Source: Comamonadaceae bacterium
Lineage (GTDB): Bacteria > Pseudomonadota > Gammaproteobacteria > Burkholderiales > Burkholderiaceae_C
Assembly (NCBI GenBank): GCA_021286965.1
Contig: JAJTBK010000260.1
Coordinates: 1-11,578 of the forward strand
Direction: 5' to 3'
Length of the DNA stretch: 11,578 nucleotides
A program made the position numbers and the translations under genes. Positions 1-6,551 of the stretch are shown here, in pieces (the first letter of the stretch is position 1; the number at the start of each line of letters is the position of its first letter). The notes under the pieces are model-generated. The model saw nothing but the letters and a program-made list of their open reading frames with translations, had not been told where the DNA came from and made no database searches.

Positions 1-1369
1 GGCAGCCGCGCAGCCCGCGTCCGTCCTTCCGCCCGAGGTGCAGGCGGCCCTGGCCGCCGCCAGGTTGCCGCCCGAGGCCCTGGCCGTGGTGGTGGCCGAT
101 GCCGATGCGCCGCGCAAGCCGCCGCGCCTGGCCTGGCGCGCCCAGGTGCCGATGAACCCGGCCTCGGTGATGAAGCTGGTCACCACCTTCGCGGCGCTGG
201 AGCAGCTCGGCCCCGCCTACACCTGGCAGACGCCGGTGTACCTGGAAGGCGCGCTGCAGGGCGGCACGCTGCAGGGCAACGTCTACATCCAGGGCCGGGG
301 CGATCCCAAGCTCGTGGTCGAGCGGCTGTGGCTGCTGCTGCGCCGCCTGCAGGCGCAGGGCGTGCAGCAGATTGCCGGCGACATCGTGCTCGACCGCAGC
401 GCCTTCAGCCTGCCGGCGCACGACCCGGGCGCGTTTGATGGCGAGCCGCAGCGCGCCTACAACGTGGCGCCCGATGCGCTGCTCGTCAACTACCAGGCGC
501 TGGTGCTGAACTTCGTGCCCGACAGCCGCGCCGGCCTGGTGCGCGTGAGTGCCGAGCCGCCGCTGGCCGGGCTGCAGCTGCCCGCCAGCCTGCCCCTGGC
601 GCCGGCGGGCACGGCCTGTGGTGACTGGCGCGCCCATTTGCAGCTGGACGTGGGCGATGGCCAGCGCCTGCGTTTTGCCGGCAGCTATCCGGCCAGTTGC
701 GGCGAGCGCAGCTGGGCCCTGGCGCTGCCTGAGCCGCAGACCTTTGCCGCCCGCGCCGTGCAGGGCATGTGGCAGGCCCTGGGCGGGCAGCTCACGGGCC
801 AGGTGCGCGAGGGGCGTGTGCCGGCGGGCCTGCAGCCGGTGTTCAGCCAGGCTTCACCGCCGCTGGCCGAGGTGCTGCGCGACATCAACAAGTACAGCAA
901 CAACGTCATGACGCAGCAGCTGCTGCTGACCCTGGGGCTGGAGAAGGGCGGCGGCGGCAGCTTTGAGGCCGGGCGGGCCGTGGTCGAGCGCAGCTGGCGC
1001 GCGGCCCTGGGCGAGGCGCCGCTGCCGGTGCTCGACAACGGCGCCGGCCTGAGCCGCGAGGCGCGCATCAGCGCCGAGGCCCTGGGGCGCATGTTGCAAC
1101 GTGCCTGGGCGGCGCCTTTCATGCCGGAGTATGTGGCGTCGCTGCCCATCGTCGGTGTCGATGGCACGCTGCGGCGCAACACCAGCCGCGCCGCCGGCCA
1201 GGCGCACCTGAAAACCGGCAGCCTGCGCGATGTCATGGCGCTGGCCGGCTACGTCGATGGCGCCGACGGCCAGCGCTGGGTGCTGGTGGCGCTGGTGAAC
1301 CATGCCAATGCGGCGGCGGCGCGGCCGGTGCTCGATGCGCTGCTCGAATGGGCGCAGCAAGGCCGCTGA
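1..1369 (+). CDS. dacB: D-alanyl-D-alanine carboxypeptidase/endopeptidase, PBP4 family (5' end outside window)
   Basis: Periplasmic low-molecular-weight penicillin-binding protein (peptidase family S13) that trims or cleaves peptidoglycan peptides. The reading frame is open from base 2 and runs off the left edge, so the true start and most of the signal peptide are missing. The GTG at 38 is an internal Val, not a convincing start. Counting from that codon, all three active-site motifs are visible in order: S43-V-M-K46 (SxxK, nucleophile) in NPASVMKLVTT, S287-N-N289 (SxN) in KYSNNVMTQQ, and K392-T-G394 (KTG) in HLKTGSLRD. The roughly 240 residues between the first two motifs match the large insertion typical of PBP4. 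The visible 455 residues are near the full family length (E. coli PBP4 is about 477). The stop is TGA at 1367-1369, and no hairpin terminator follows. Family assignment is secure. Whether it acts as carboxypeptidase or endopeptidase cannot be read from sequence. Confidence 0.95.
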   Translation, partial: AAAQPASVLPPEVQAALAAARLPPEALAVVVADADAPRKPPRLAWRAQVPMNPASVMKLVTTFAALEQLGPAYTWQTPVYLEGALQGGTLQGNVYIQGRGDPKLVVERLWLLLRRLQAQGVQQIAGDIVLDRSAFSLPAHDPGAFDGEPQRAYNVAPDALLVNYQALVLNFVPDSRAGLVRVSAEPPLAGLQLPASLPLAPAGTACGDWRAHLQLDVGDGQRLRFAGSYPASCGERSWALALPEPQTFAARAVQGMWQALGGQLTGQVREGRVPAGLQPVFSQASPPLAEVLRDINKYSNNVMTQQLLLTLGLEKGGGGSFEAGRAVVERSWRAALGEAPLPVLDNGAGLSREARISAEALGRMLQRAWAAPFMPEYVASLPIVGVDGTLRRNTSRAAGQAHLKTGSLRDVMALAGYVDGADGQRWVLVALVNHANAAAARPVLDALLEWAQQGR

Positions 1370-1378
1370 AAAATTAGG

Positions 1379-1444
1379 GCTTTCTCTCAGGTGACATAGG
1401 CCCGTCATTAGTTTGTTTACAAACGAAAATTCGCGCTTTCTCTC
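1379..1444. repeat. Direct repeat pair, GCTTTCTCTC
   Basis: The 10-mer GCTTTCTCTC occurs at 1379-1388 and again at 1435-1444, 56 bases apart (start to start). The pair flanks the inverted repeat at 1411-1424 in the gap between dacB and the SGNH gene. It is seen directly. It could be a regulatory half-site pair or chance in a pyrimidine-rich spacer. Confidence 0.3.
1411..1424. promoter_or_regulatory. Palindromic candidate operator upstream of the SGNH hydrolase gene
   Basis: GTTTGT-TT-ACAAAC is a perfect 6+6 bp inverted repeat with a 2-base centre. It lies 37 bases before the ATG at 1462, in the most AT-rich patch of the dacB-SGNH spacer. It contains TTTACA (1416-1421), a five-of-six match to a -35 box, but I found no good -10 box at the right distance. 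A repressor or activator site is an inference from symmetry and position; no known regulator consensus was recognised. Confidence 0.35.
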
Positions 1445-1461
1445 TGTAACTGGAATCCCCG

Positions 1462-2595
1462 ATGACATTTCGTTTGCAAGCAGCGGCCGTGGCCGCTGCA
1501 CTGGTGCTCGCTGCCTGCGGTGGCGGCGGCGCCGACACCACCCCGGTGGCGCCCATCCACAAGGTCAAGGTCGCCGGCGACAGCCTGGCCGACAGCGGCA
1601 CGTTCGGCATCAAATTCACCGTCCAGGGGGCGGGTGCCAACGGCGGGCCGACGCAGATCTGGGTCGATCGCGTGGCCGCCAATTTTGGCCAGAGCCTGTG
1701 CGCGCATTACCTCTCCACCGACCGCACCAGCTTTGCCAGCAGCAGCGGCTGCACCAATTACGCCGTTGGCGGCGGCCGCATCAACTATTACGACGCCCCG
1801 ACCTCGCCGTACTCCATCGTGCAGCAGCTCAAGGACATGGGTGCGGCCGGCTTTGGCAGCGATGAGCTGCTGCTGGTCGATGGCGGCGGCAACGACGCGG
1901 CCGACCTGATCAAGGCCTACATCCTGGCCTCCCTCGGCGCCGAGGCGGGCTACAAGGCGCTGCTGGGCACGGTGCTCGACGCCGCCAGCGTCGATGCGCT
2001 CTGGATCCAGGGTGCGCCGGGCAAGGCCCAGGCGGGCGGCGTCTACATGCAGGCGCTGGCCAAGCAGTTTGCCAAGGCCATCCAGACCGAGGCCCTGGCC
2101 AAGGGGGCGCCGCGCGTGGCCGTGCTCAACATGCCGGGCGTGACGCGCACGCCGCTGTTCCTCATGACGCTCCAGAACATCTCCCAGTCCCAGGGCGCCG
2201 AGGCGGCGGCCCAGCTGGCAGTGCTGTTCGATGGCTGGATCAACACCTTCAACAGCCAGCTGGCCCAGTCCCTGGCGGGTGATGCGCGCGTGGCGGTGGT
2301 CGATTTTTACGCCTCGTTCAAGGACCAGTCCGAGCACCCGGCGCAGTACGCCTACACCAACGTCACCACGCCGGTGTGCCCGGTGGTGAGCCAAGACCCT
2401 TTCACCAAGCTGCCGAACTACGACTTTCCCAGCTGCACCGCCAGTACCCTGTCGTCCAATCCGCCGGCGGGCGAGAGCGGCGCCGACTGGTGGAAGAGCC
2501 ATGCCTTTTCCGACGCCTTCCACCCCACGCCCTATGCCCACCAGCTGATGGGGCAACTCGTCTCGCGTTCCCTGTCGCAGGCAGGCTGGCTGTAA
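1462..2595 (+). CDS. SGNH/GDSL-family hydrolase (esterase/lipase-like), lipoprotein
   Basis: Predicted envelope ester hydrolase of 377 residues. Substrate is unknown; the family includes autotransporter-type esterases, lecithinases and acyltransferases. Residues 1-19 form a lipoprotein signal peptide ending in lipobox LAAC, with C19 the lipidation site, followed by a Gly-rich stretch. The four catalytic blocks are intact: block I GDSLAD with nucleophile S41, block II NYAVGGGRIN with the oxyanion Gly, block III DGGGND (140-145) with N144, and block V SDAFHPTP with D351 and H354. Four Cys in the mature chain could form disulfides. The start is ATG at 1462 with only a weak upstream GGA, but the signal peptide fits this start. 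It is followed after 37 bases by the OmpW-like gene, suggesting co-transcription with a possible attenuating hairpin between them. It is related to the degenerate lipoprotein at 3392-4351. Confidence 0.88.
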   Translation: MTFRLQAAAVAAALVLAACGGGGADTTPVAPIHKVKVAGDSLADSGTFGIKFTVQGAGANGGPTQIWVDRVAANFGQSLCAHYLSTDRTSFASSSGCTNYAVGGGRINYYDAPTSPYSIVQQLKDMGAAGFGSDELLLVDGGGNDAADLIKAYILASLGAEAGYKALLGTVLDAASVDALWIQGAPGKAQAGGVYMQALAKQFAKAIQTEALAKGAPRVAVLNMPGVTRTPLFLMTLQNISQSQGAEAAAQLAVLFDGWINTFNSQLAQSLAGDARVAVVDFYASFKDQSEHPAQYAYTNVTTPVCPVVSQDPFTKLPNYDFPSCTASTLSSNPPAGESGADWWKSHAFSDAFHPTPYAHQLMGQLVSRSLSQAGWL

Positions 2596-2617
2596 GCGCT
2601 TGCGCGCTGGTTTTTTT
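2595..2617 (+). terminator. Weak intrinsic terminator or attenuator between the SGNH gene and ompW
   Basis: AGCGC (2595-2599), loop TTGC, GCGCT (2604-2608), then GG and seven T (2611-2617). The 5-bp stem starts at the last base of the SGNH stop codon. The two-base offset before the T run makes it weaker than the other terminators here. It would partly separate expression of the SGNH gene and the OmpW gene. Confidence 0.45.
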
Positions 2618-2632
2618 CTCACAAAGCGTTCC

Positions 2633-3307
2633 ATGAAACAAGAACTCTTGCAGGCCGGCGCTGCGCTGGCCCTGCTGGCCGCCTGTGGCGCGGCCCCGGC
2701 CCAGGTGGCCGGCACCCTCAGCGTGCGCGCCGGCGTCACGCACATCGCCCCGCGCACCGACAGCGACAACCTGACGGCGCCGAGCTTTCCCAACACCAAG
2801 GTGGACGTGGGCTCGGCCTCGGCCCTGACCGGCGGCATTACCTACATGGTGACCGACCACTGGGCGCTGGATCTGCCTATGGGCCTGCCGTTCAAGCATT
2901 CGTTCTACGGTGATGGCGCCATCGCCGGCGTGGGCAAGCTCGGCGAGACCAAGGTCATTCCGGCCACGCTCTTTGCCCAGTACCGCTTTGGCGCGGCCCA
3001 GGCAGCGTTCCGGCCCTATGTGGGCCTGGGCGTGACCTACAGCCGCTTCTTCAAGAACCGCAGCACGGCCGCGCTCACGGGCGTGACCGGCGGCTCGCCC
3101 GCCAACCCGACCACGGCCTATATCGACAACCAATGGGGCCTGACGCCGCAGGTCGGCGTCGTCTGGAACTTCCACGAGCGCTGGTTCCTCGATGCGGCCT
3201 ACTACAAGAGCTTCCTCAAGACCACGGCCCACCTCTCGACCGGCCAGACCATCGGGATGCGCCTGAACCCCGACGTGTTCTCCCTCGGCCTGGGCTACCG
3301 TTTCTGA
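2633..3307 (+). CDS. OmpW-family outer membrane protein
   Basis: A 224-residue protein predicted to be an eight-stranded outer-membrane beta-barrel; OmpW proteins are linked to uptake of small hydrophobic compounds and to stress responses. The evidence is a signal peptide, alternating-hydrophobicity strands, and motifs typical of the family: an N-terminal VRAGVTHIAPR, a middle segment KVIPATLFAQYRF, FRPYVGLGVTYSRFF, and a C-terminal LGLGYRF ending in Phe, as expected for a BamA-recognised barrel. I chose ATG 2633; an in-frame TTG at 2600 falls in the loop of a hairpin and would put polar residues before the signal peptide. No good Shine-Dalgarno is visible. Oddity: the signal sequence contains a lipobox-like LAAC (residues 15-18) as well as a signal peptidase I type APAQ end (21-24), so lipoprotein processing cannot be excluded. 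Terminated by the strong hairpin at 3341-3376. Confidence 0.88.
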   Translation: MKQELLQAGAALALLAACGAAPAQVAGTLSVRAGVTHIAPRTDSDNLTAPSFPNTKVDVGSASALTGGITYMVTDHWALDLPMGLPFKHSFYGDGAIAGVGKLGETKVIPATLFAQYRFGAAQAAFRPYVGLGVTYSRFFKNRSTAALTGVTGGSPANPTTAYIDNQWGLTPQVGVVWNFHERWFLDAAYYKSFLKTTAHLSTGQTIGMRLNPDVFSLGLGYRF

Positions 3308-3340
3308 GCGCACACGTTCTGACGCTGATGCCGCGCCGAT

Positions 3341-3376
3341 AAAAAAAGGCCGGCCCTTTGCGGGGCCGGCCTTTTT
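3341..3376. terminator. Strong bidirectional intrinsic terminator
   Basis: A 14-bp perfect stem: A5 plus GGCCGGCCC (3343-3356) pairs with GGGCCGGCC plus T5 (3363-3376), with a 6-base loop. A runs on one side and T runs on the other make it functional in both directions. It sits between convergent ompW (+, ends 3307) and the SGNH-like lipoprotein gene (-, ends 3392), so it ends both the dacB-side transcripts and the purE-purK-tsaC operon. Confidence 0.95.
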
Positions 3377-3391
3377 GCTGGGGGCGGTTTT

Positions 3392-4351
3392 TTACCAGCG
3401 GTTGCGCACCATGCTGATGGCGTAGGTGCCGAACTGGCGCTGTGCCGAGGGCGTGAGGTAGACCGCGTCGGCGAAGGCATAGCGGTTGTAGTCGGCTCCG
3501 GCGAGCACGGTGCTCGGGGTGCACAGGGCGGAGTTCACCTGGTAGGTACCGATGCCGATGCCGTTGCCCGCATCGACCGAGTTGCACACCGGCACGCTGG
3601 CGTTGTCAAAGCCGTAGCTGCCCGGGGCGTTGACGTAGGCGTTGACGTACAGCTCCAGATCGACGTACTGCACCTGCTTGCCGTAGTCCCGCAGGGCGAT
3701 TTTCAGGCCGGCGTTGAAGGCCGTGCTGGCGGCATCGAGCAGGCTGGTTTGGCCGATGGTGGTGGCCCAGGGGGTTTTGCCCAGGTTGTACACGCCCGAG
3801 ATGACCACGTGCTGGGCGCCGGCGTTGACCATGCGCACGACCTGCGCCGCCAGCGCCTCGCCCCACTGGCGCGCCTGTTGCTGGTAGGCGGCGGCGCTCA
3901 GCTGGCTGGCCTGCACGGCGGCCATGCCGGCGATCAGGTCGGCGGTGCCGGCGCTCACCAGCACGAACTCGGCGCTGCCGAACTTCTGGCTGGCCAGGAA
4001 GCTGTCGATCTGCGCCGTCACGGTGGGCGTGCTGGCGTTGCCGGCGGCGTCCGGGGTGGCGTTGATGCGGGCGTTGCCCTGGGCGTAGTTCAGGCCGCCC
4101 TGGCTCACGGGCTTGGCGCTCAGGCCCCAGTTGCTGGCAAATTGCGTCGTCCAGTTCAGCAGGCTGCCGTCGGTGGCGTTGACGGTGTAGGCGCTGCCCT
4201 TTTGCCCGGTGTCGGCCACGGCGTCGCCAAACACCACCACGCGCTGCGGCGTGATGGCCGATTCCACGGTGCTCGATCCACAGGCGGCCAAGAGCGCCGC
4301 CGAGGCGCAGGCCGCTGCCAGCAGGCTGCGGCGCATCCAAACAAAAGCCAT
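3392..4351 (-). CDS. SGNH-fold lipoprotein with lost catalytic residues (probable pseudoenzyme)
   Basis: A 319-residue lipoprotein homologous to the hydrolase at 1462-2595 but lacking its chemistry. The lipobox is LAAC with C24. Block I reads FGDAVADTG: the nucleophile Ser is Ala44 (codon GCC, 4220-4222). Block II keeps Gly (NYAQGNARIN, G92). Block III reads GTAD instead of GxND, with Ala137 for Asn. Block V reads FADAVYLTP: D295 is kept but the catalytic His is Tyr298. The frame is intact from start to stop, so it looks like a maintained protein rather than a decayed gene. The start at 4351 is supported by GGAG five bases upstream; a second Met (residue 6) before RRS would also give a good signal peptide. 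It is the last gene after purE-purK-tsaC, 32 bases from tsaC. A binding or structural envelope role is inference; no function is known to me. Confidence 0.85.
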   Translation of the reverse strand: MAFVWMRRSLLAAACASAALLAACGSSTVESAITPQRVVVFGDAVADTGQKGSAYTVNATDGSLLNWTTQFASNWGLSAKPVSQGGLNYAQGNARINATPDAAGNASTPTVTAQIDSFLASQKFGSAEFVLVSAGTADLIAGMAAVQASQLSAAAYQQQARQWGEALAAQVVRMVNAGAQHVVISGVYNLGKTPWATTIGQTSLLDAASTAFNAGLKIALRDYGKQVQYVDLELYVNAYVNAPGSYGFDNASVPVCNSVDAGNGIGIGTYQVNSALCTPSTVLAGADYNRYAFADAVYLTPSAQRQFGTYAISMVRNRW

Positions 4352-4354
4352 GAT

Positions 4355-4360
4355 TTCTCC
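4355..4360 (-). promoter_or_regulatory. Ribosome binding site of the SGNH-like lipoprotein gene
   Basis: On the minus strand the sequence reads GGAGAAATC-ATG, putting GGAG five bases before the start at 4351. It supports that Met over the in-frame Met five codons later, which has no such site. Confidence 0.6.
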
Positions 4361-4383
4361 AAAAAAAGTGGGTGCAAGTGTAA

Positions 4384-5376
4384 TCAGCCCGCCGCTGCGG
4401 CGCGCTGCAGGCGGTCGCGCACGCCTTCCCAGGCGGCATCGTCGGGCGGGGTTTCTATCCAGATCAGGCGCACGCCGGCGTCGTCCAGGGCGCGCAGCTG
4501 GGCAAAGAGCTGCTGCGCCGCCGCTTCGGCCTGCTCCGGCATGGCCACCAGGCGCACGCCCGGGCCGGGGCGGCGCAGCGGGCTGCGCGCGTACACCGCC
4601 AGGTGGGCGGCGTCGGCGCCGAGCAGATCGAGCCCGGCTTGCAGCGCGCGCGCGTCCATCAGGCGCACCCGGGCATTCGGGGCGTAATGGGCCTCTAACG
4701 TGCCAGAGGCGCGCGGGGCTTGCGTCAGCAGCTCGTCTTTTGATAGCACTGGCTGGCCGCAGGCAGCCGCCACCTGGGTCCGGGTAATGTGCCCCGGGCG
4801 CAGCAGCACGGGCTGGCCCCGGGTGCAGTCGATGATGGTGGACTCAATGCCCACCTGGCAGGCGCCGCCGTCGAGCACCAGCAGGTCGGCGCCGAATTCG
4901 TCCTGCACGTGGGCCGCGCTGGTGGGGCTGACGCGGCCAAAACGGTTGGCGCTGGGCGCGGCCAGGCCGTGCACGCCGCGCGCCTGGCAGGCGTGCAGCA
5001 GCGCCTGCGCCACCGGGTGCTGCGGGCAGCGCAGGCCGACGCTGTCCTGGCCGCCGGTGGCCGCCTGGGCGCGCCCGCCCTGGCGCGGCAGGATGAGCGT
5101 CAGCGGCCCGGGCCAGAAGGCATCGACCAGCGCCTGCGCAAAGGGCGGCACGCTGCTGGCAAAGTGGGCGATGCCGCAGGCGTCGGCCACGTGCACGATC
5201 AGCGGGTGATCGGCCGGGCGGCCCTTGGTGGCAAAAATCTGCGCCACGGCGGCGTCGTTGTCGGCGTCCGCCGCCAGGCCGTAGACGGTTTCGGTCGGCA
5301 GGCCGACGAGCGTGCCCGCCTGCAGCGCCTGCGCGGCGGTGGCAATCGCCTGGGGTTGCTGGCCGTCGAGGATCAT
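4384..5376 (-). CDS. tsaC: L-threonylcarbamoyladenylate synthase, Sua5/YciO/YrdC family with C-terminal Sua5 domain
   Basis: Makes threonylcarbamoyl-AMP from Thr, bicarbonate and ATP, the first step of the N6-threonylcarbamoyladenosine (t6A37) tRNA modification; cytoplasmic. 330 residues, thus the two-domain Sua5 type rather than the short E. coli TsaC (~190). The N-terminal YrdC domain shows LPTETVYGL (26-34), KGRPADHPL (51-59), WPGPLTLILP, SVGLRCPQHP, APSANRFGRVSPT (140-152) and ESTIIDC (178-184). RASGTLEAHYAP marks the junction to the C-terminal Rossmann-like Sua5 domain. The ATG at 5374-5376 lies 2 bases after the purK stop, so it is probably translationally coupled. The open frame extends further upstream, but that overlaps purK and lacks family similarity. 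Residues about 210-230 carry A/T-ending codons (CTA, TCA, AAA, TTA) and coincide with a possible repeat copy (4685-4747). Confidence 0.93.
   Translation of the reverse strand: MILDGQQPQAIATAAQALQAGTLVGLPTETVYGLAADADNDAAVAQIFATKGRPADHPLIVHVADACGIAHFASSVPPFAQALVDAFWPGPLTLILPRQGGRAQAATGGQDSVGLRCPQHPVAQALLHACQARGVHGLAAPSANRFGRVSPTSAAHVQDEFGADLLVLDGGACQVGIESTIIDCTRGQPVLLRPGHITRTQVAAACGQPVLSKDELLTQAPRASGTLEAHYAPNARVRLMDARALQAGLDLLGADAAHLAVYARSPLRRPGPGVRLVAMPEQAEAAAQQLFAQLRALDDAGVRLIWIETPPDDAAWEGVRDRLQRAAAAG
4685..4747 (-). repeat. Possible copy of the embedded palindromic repeat, inside tsaC
   Basis: Read on the minus strand it starts GCTATCAAAA, has AGCTGCT exactly 8 bases after GCTATC (same spacing as at 5812-5865), and ends TTAGAGGCCCATTA, similar to the tails of the other copies. 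The middle is about 8 bases longer and lacks the clean inverted repeat. It lies in frame in codons 210-230 of tsaC. Part of the encoded peptide (GTLEAHYAP) is a conserved Sua5 segment, so chance resemblance is a real alternative. Confidence 0.4.
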
Positions 5377-5378
5377 GC

Positions 5379-6551
5379 TCAAAACGCCGCAATGCCCAAG
5401 AGGGCGGCGGCCTGCAGCGCCGTGGCGCGCGCGGCCTCGGGCGTGGCGGCGGTGACGTTCAGGTGGCCCATCTTGCGCCCGTGCTTGGCCTGGGTCTTGC
5501 CGTACAGGTGCAGGTGGCAGCCGGGCAGGGCCAGCACCTGCGCCCAGGGCGGCTCCTGCGCGCTGCGGCCCTGGGTGAACCACAAATCGCCCAGCAGGTT
5601 GAGCATGACGGTGGCGCTGTGCAGGCGCGGCGCCACCAGCGGCAGGCCGGCGAGGGTGCGCACCTGCAGCCCAAACTGCGAGATATCGCAGGCGTCCTGG
5701 CTGTAGTGGCCGCTGTTGTGCGGGCGCGGGGCGATCTCGTTGACCACCAGGCGGCCGTCTTGCAGCACGAAAAATTCCACGCACAGCACGCCCACGTACT
5801 GCAGCTCATTTGCTATCGAAACTGCAGCTGCTTGCGCTTGACTGGCAAGCGCTGGCGGCACATTTCCTTCATAAACCTCGGTCACGGCGAGGATGCCGTC
5901 GCGGTGCAGGTTGCGCTGCACCGGCAGGGCAACGGTGGCGCCGTCGTGGCCGCGTGCGATCAGCACCGAGCATTCGAGCGCCAGCGGCAGCATTTTCTCC
6001 AGCACGCAGGGCACGCTGCCGAGCTCGGCCCAGGCGGCGGCCAGCTCGGCGGCGTTGGCCACGCGGCGCTGGCCCTTGCCGTCGTAGCCCAGGCGCGCGG
6101 TCTTCAGGATGCCGGGCAGCAAATCGGCGCTGACGGCAGCCAGGTGCGCCGCCGTTTCAATCACCGCGTGCGGCGCGCAGGGCACGCCGCAGGCGACGAA
6201 GTGGGCCTTCTCCTGCGCCCGGTCCTGCGCCACGGCAACGCAGCGCGCCGCCGGCGCCACCGGACGCTGGCCGGCGAGCGCGGCCATGGCGCTGGCGGGC
6301 ACGTTCTCGAACTCGGTGGTGATGGCGTCGCTCAGGCGCGCCAGTTCGGCCAGGCCGTCGGGGTCGTCGTAGGCGGTGCGGATGTGGTGGTGGCTGACCA
6401 GCCCGGCGGGGCTCTCGGGGTCGGCGTCGAGCACTGCCGTGCGGTAGCCCATGGCCTGGGCCGCGTGCACGAACATGCGCCCGAGCTGGCCGCCGCCGAG
6501 CACGCCCAGGGTGCTGCCCGGCGCCAGTGCGGTGATGGGGTGGGCGCTCAT
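5379..6551 (-). CDS. purK: 5-(carboxyamino)imidazole ribonucleotide synthase (N5-CAIR synthetase)
   Basis: ATP-grasp enzyme that converts AIR, ATP and bicarbonate to N5-CAIR in de novo purine synthesis, passing its product to PurE. 390 residues, slightly longer than E. coli PurK (355). Visible motifs: N-terminal [12 protein letters not shown] (15-26), TEFENVP (79-85), the ATP-grasp loop [12 protein letters not shown] (150-161), VEFFVL with metal-binding [14 protein letters not shown] (271-284), and a C-terminal GRKMGHLNV. The start ATG at 6549-6551 overlaps the purE stop by four bases (ATGA), so the pair is almost certainly co-translated; the longer open frame upstream overlaps purE and is not used. 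Codons ~229-247 contain AAT, CTT and ATA in an otherwise GC-rich gene and coincide with a palindromic repeat (5812-5865, opposite strand), which encodes the segment [17 protein letters not shown] without breaking the frame. Confidence 0.97.
   Translation of the reverse strand: MSAHPITALAPGSTLGVLGGGQLGRMFVHAAQAMGYRTAVLDADPESPAGLVSHHHIRTAYDDPDGLAELARLSDAITTEFENVPASAMAALAGQRPVAPAARCVAVAQDRAQEKAHFVACGVPCAPHAVIETAAHLAAVSADLLPGILKTARLGYDGKGQRRVANAAELAAAWAELGSVPCVLEKMLPLALECSVLIARGHDGATVALPVQRNLHRDGILAVTEVYEGNVPPALASQAQAAAVSIANELQYVGVLCVEFFVLQDGRLVVNEIAPRPHNSGHYSQDACDISQFGLQVRTLAGLPLVAPRLHSATVMLNLLGDLWFTQGRSAQEPPWAQVLALPGCHLHLYGKTQAKHGRKMGHLNVTAATPEAARATALQAAALLGIAAF
5812..5865 (+). repeat. Palindromic repeat embedded in the purK coding sequence
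   Basis: A 54-base element on the strand opposite to purK: GCTATC, 8 bases, AGCTGCT (5826-5832), then a perfect 7-bp inverted repeat GCGCTTG-ACTGG-CAAGCGC (5834-5852), then TGGCGGCACATTT. It aligns over its whole length with 7721-7774 (39 of 53 aligned positions by hand count, one gap). From memory, elements of the form GCTATY-N8-AGCTGCT-N-GCGCTTG...AAGCGCT-AGAGGCC are frequent in Comamonadaceae genomes, usually between genes; I could not check this. Here it is read through in frame. Confidence 0.65.

Noticed and set aside
894..960. AGCTGCT-containing stretch in dacB as another repeat copy
   Set aside because: It encodes the conserved QQLLL helix after the SxN motif and lacks the GCTATC element at 8 bases. 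AGCTGCT alone is common here because of Leu-rich coding.
1417..2838. Long antisense open frame (473 codons, minus) over the SGNH gene; similar long frames at 2402-3313 (-), 4789-5706 (+) and 5463-6893 (+)
   Set aside because: Low-complexity Arg/Gly/Ala/His-rich translations without domain motifs, lying opposite well-recognised genes. They are typical by-products of GC-rich codon use.
5377..5784. tsaC starting at 5784, giving a 466-residue protein
   Set aside because: The extra 136 residues overlap purK in another frame and are Arg/Pro-rich without similarity to the family; ATG 5376 directly precedes the YrdC domain.
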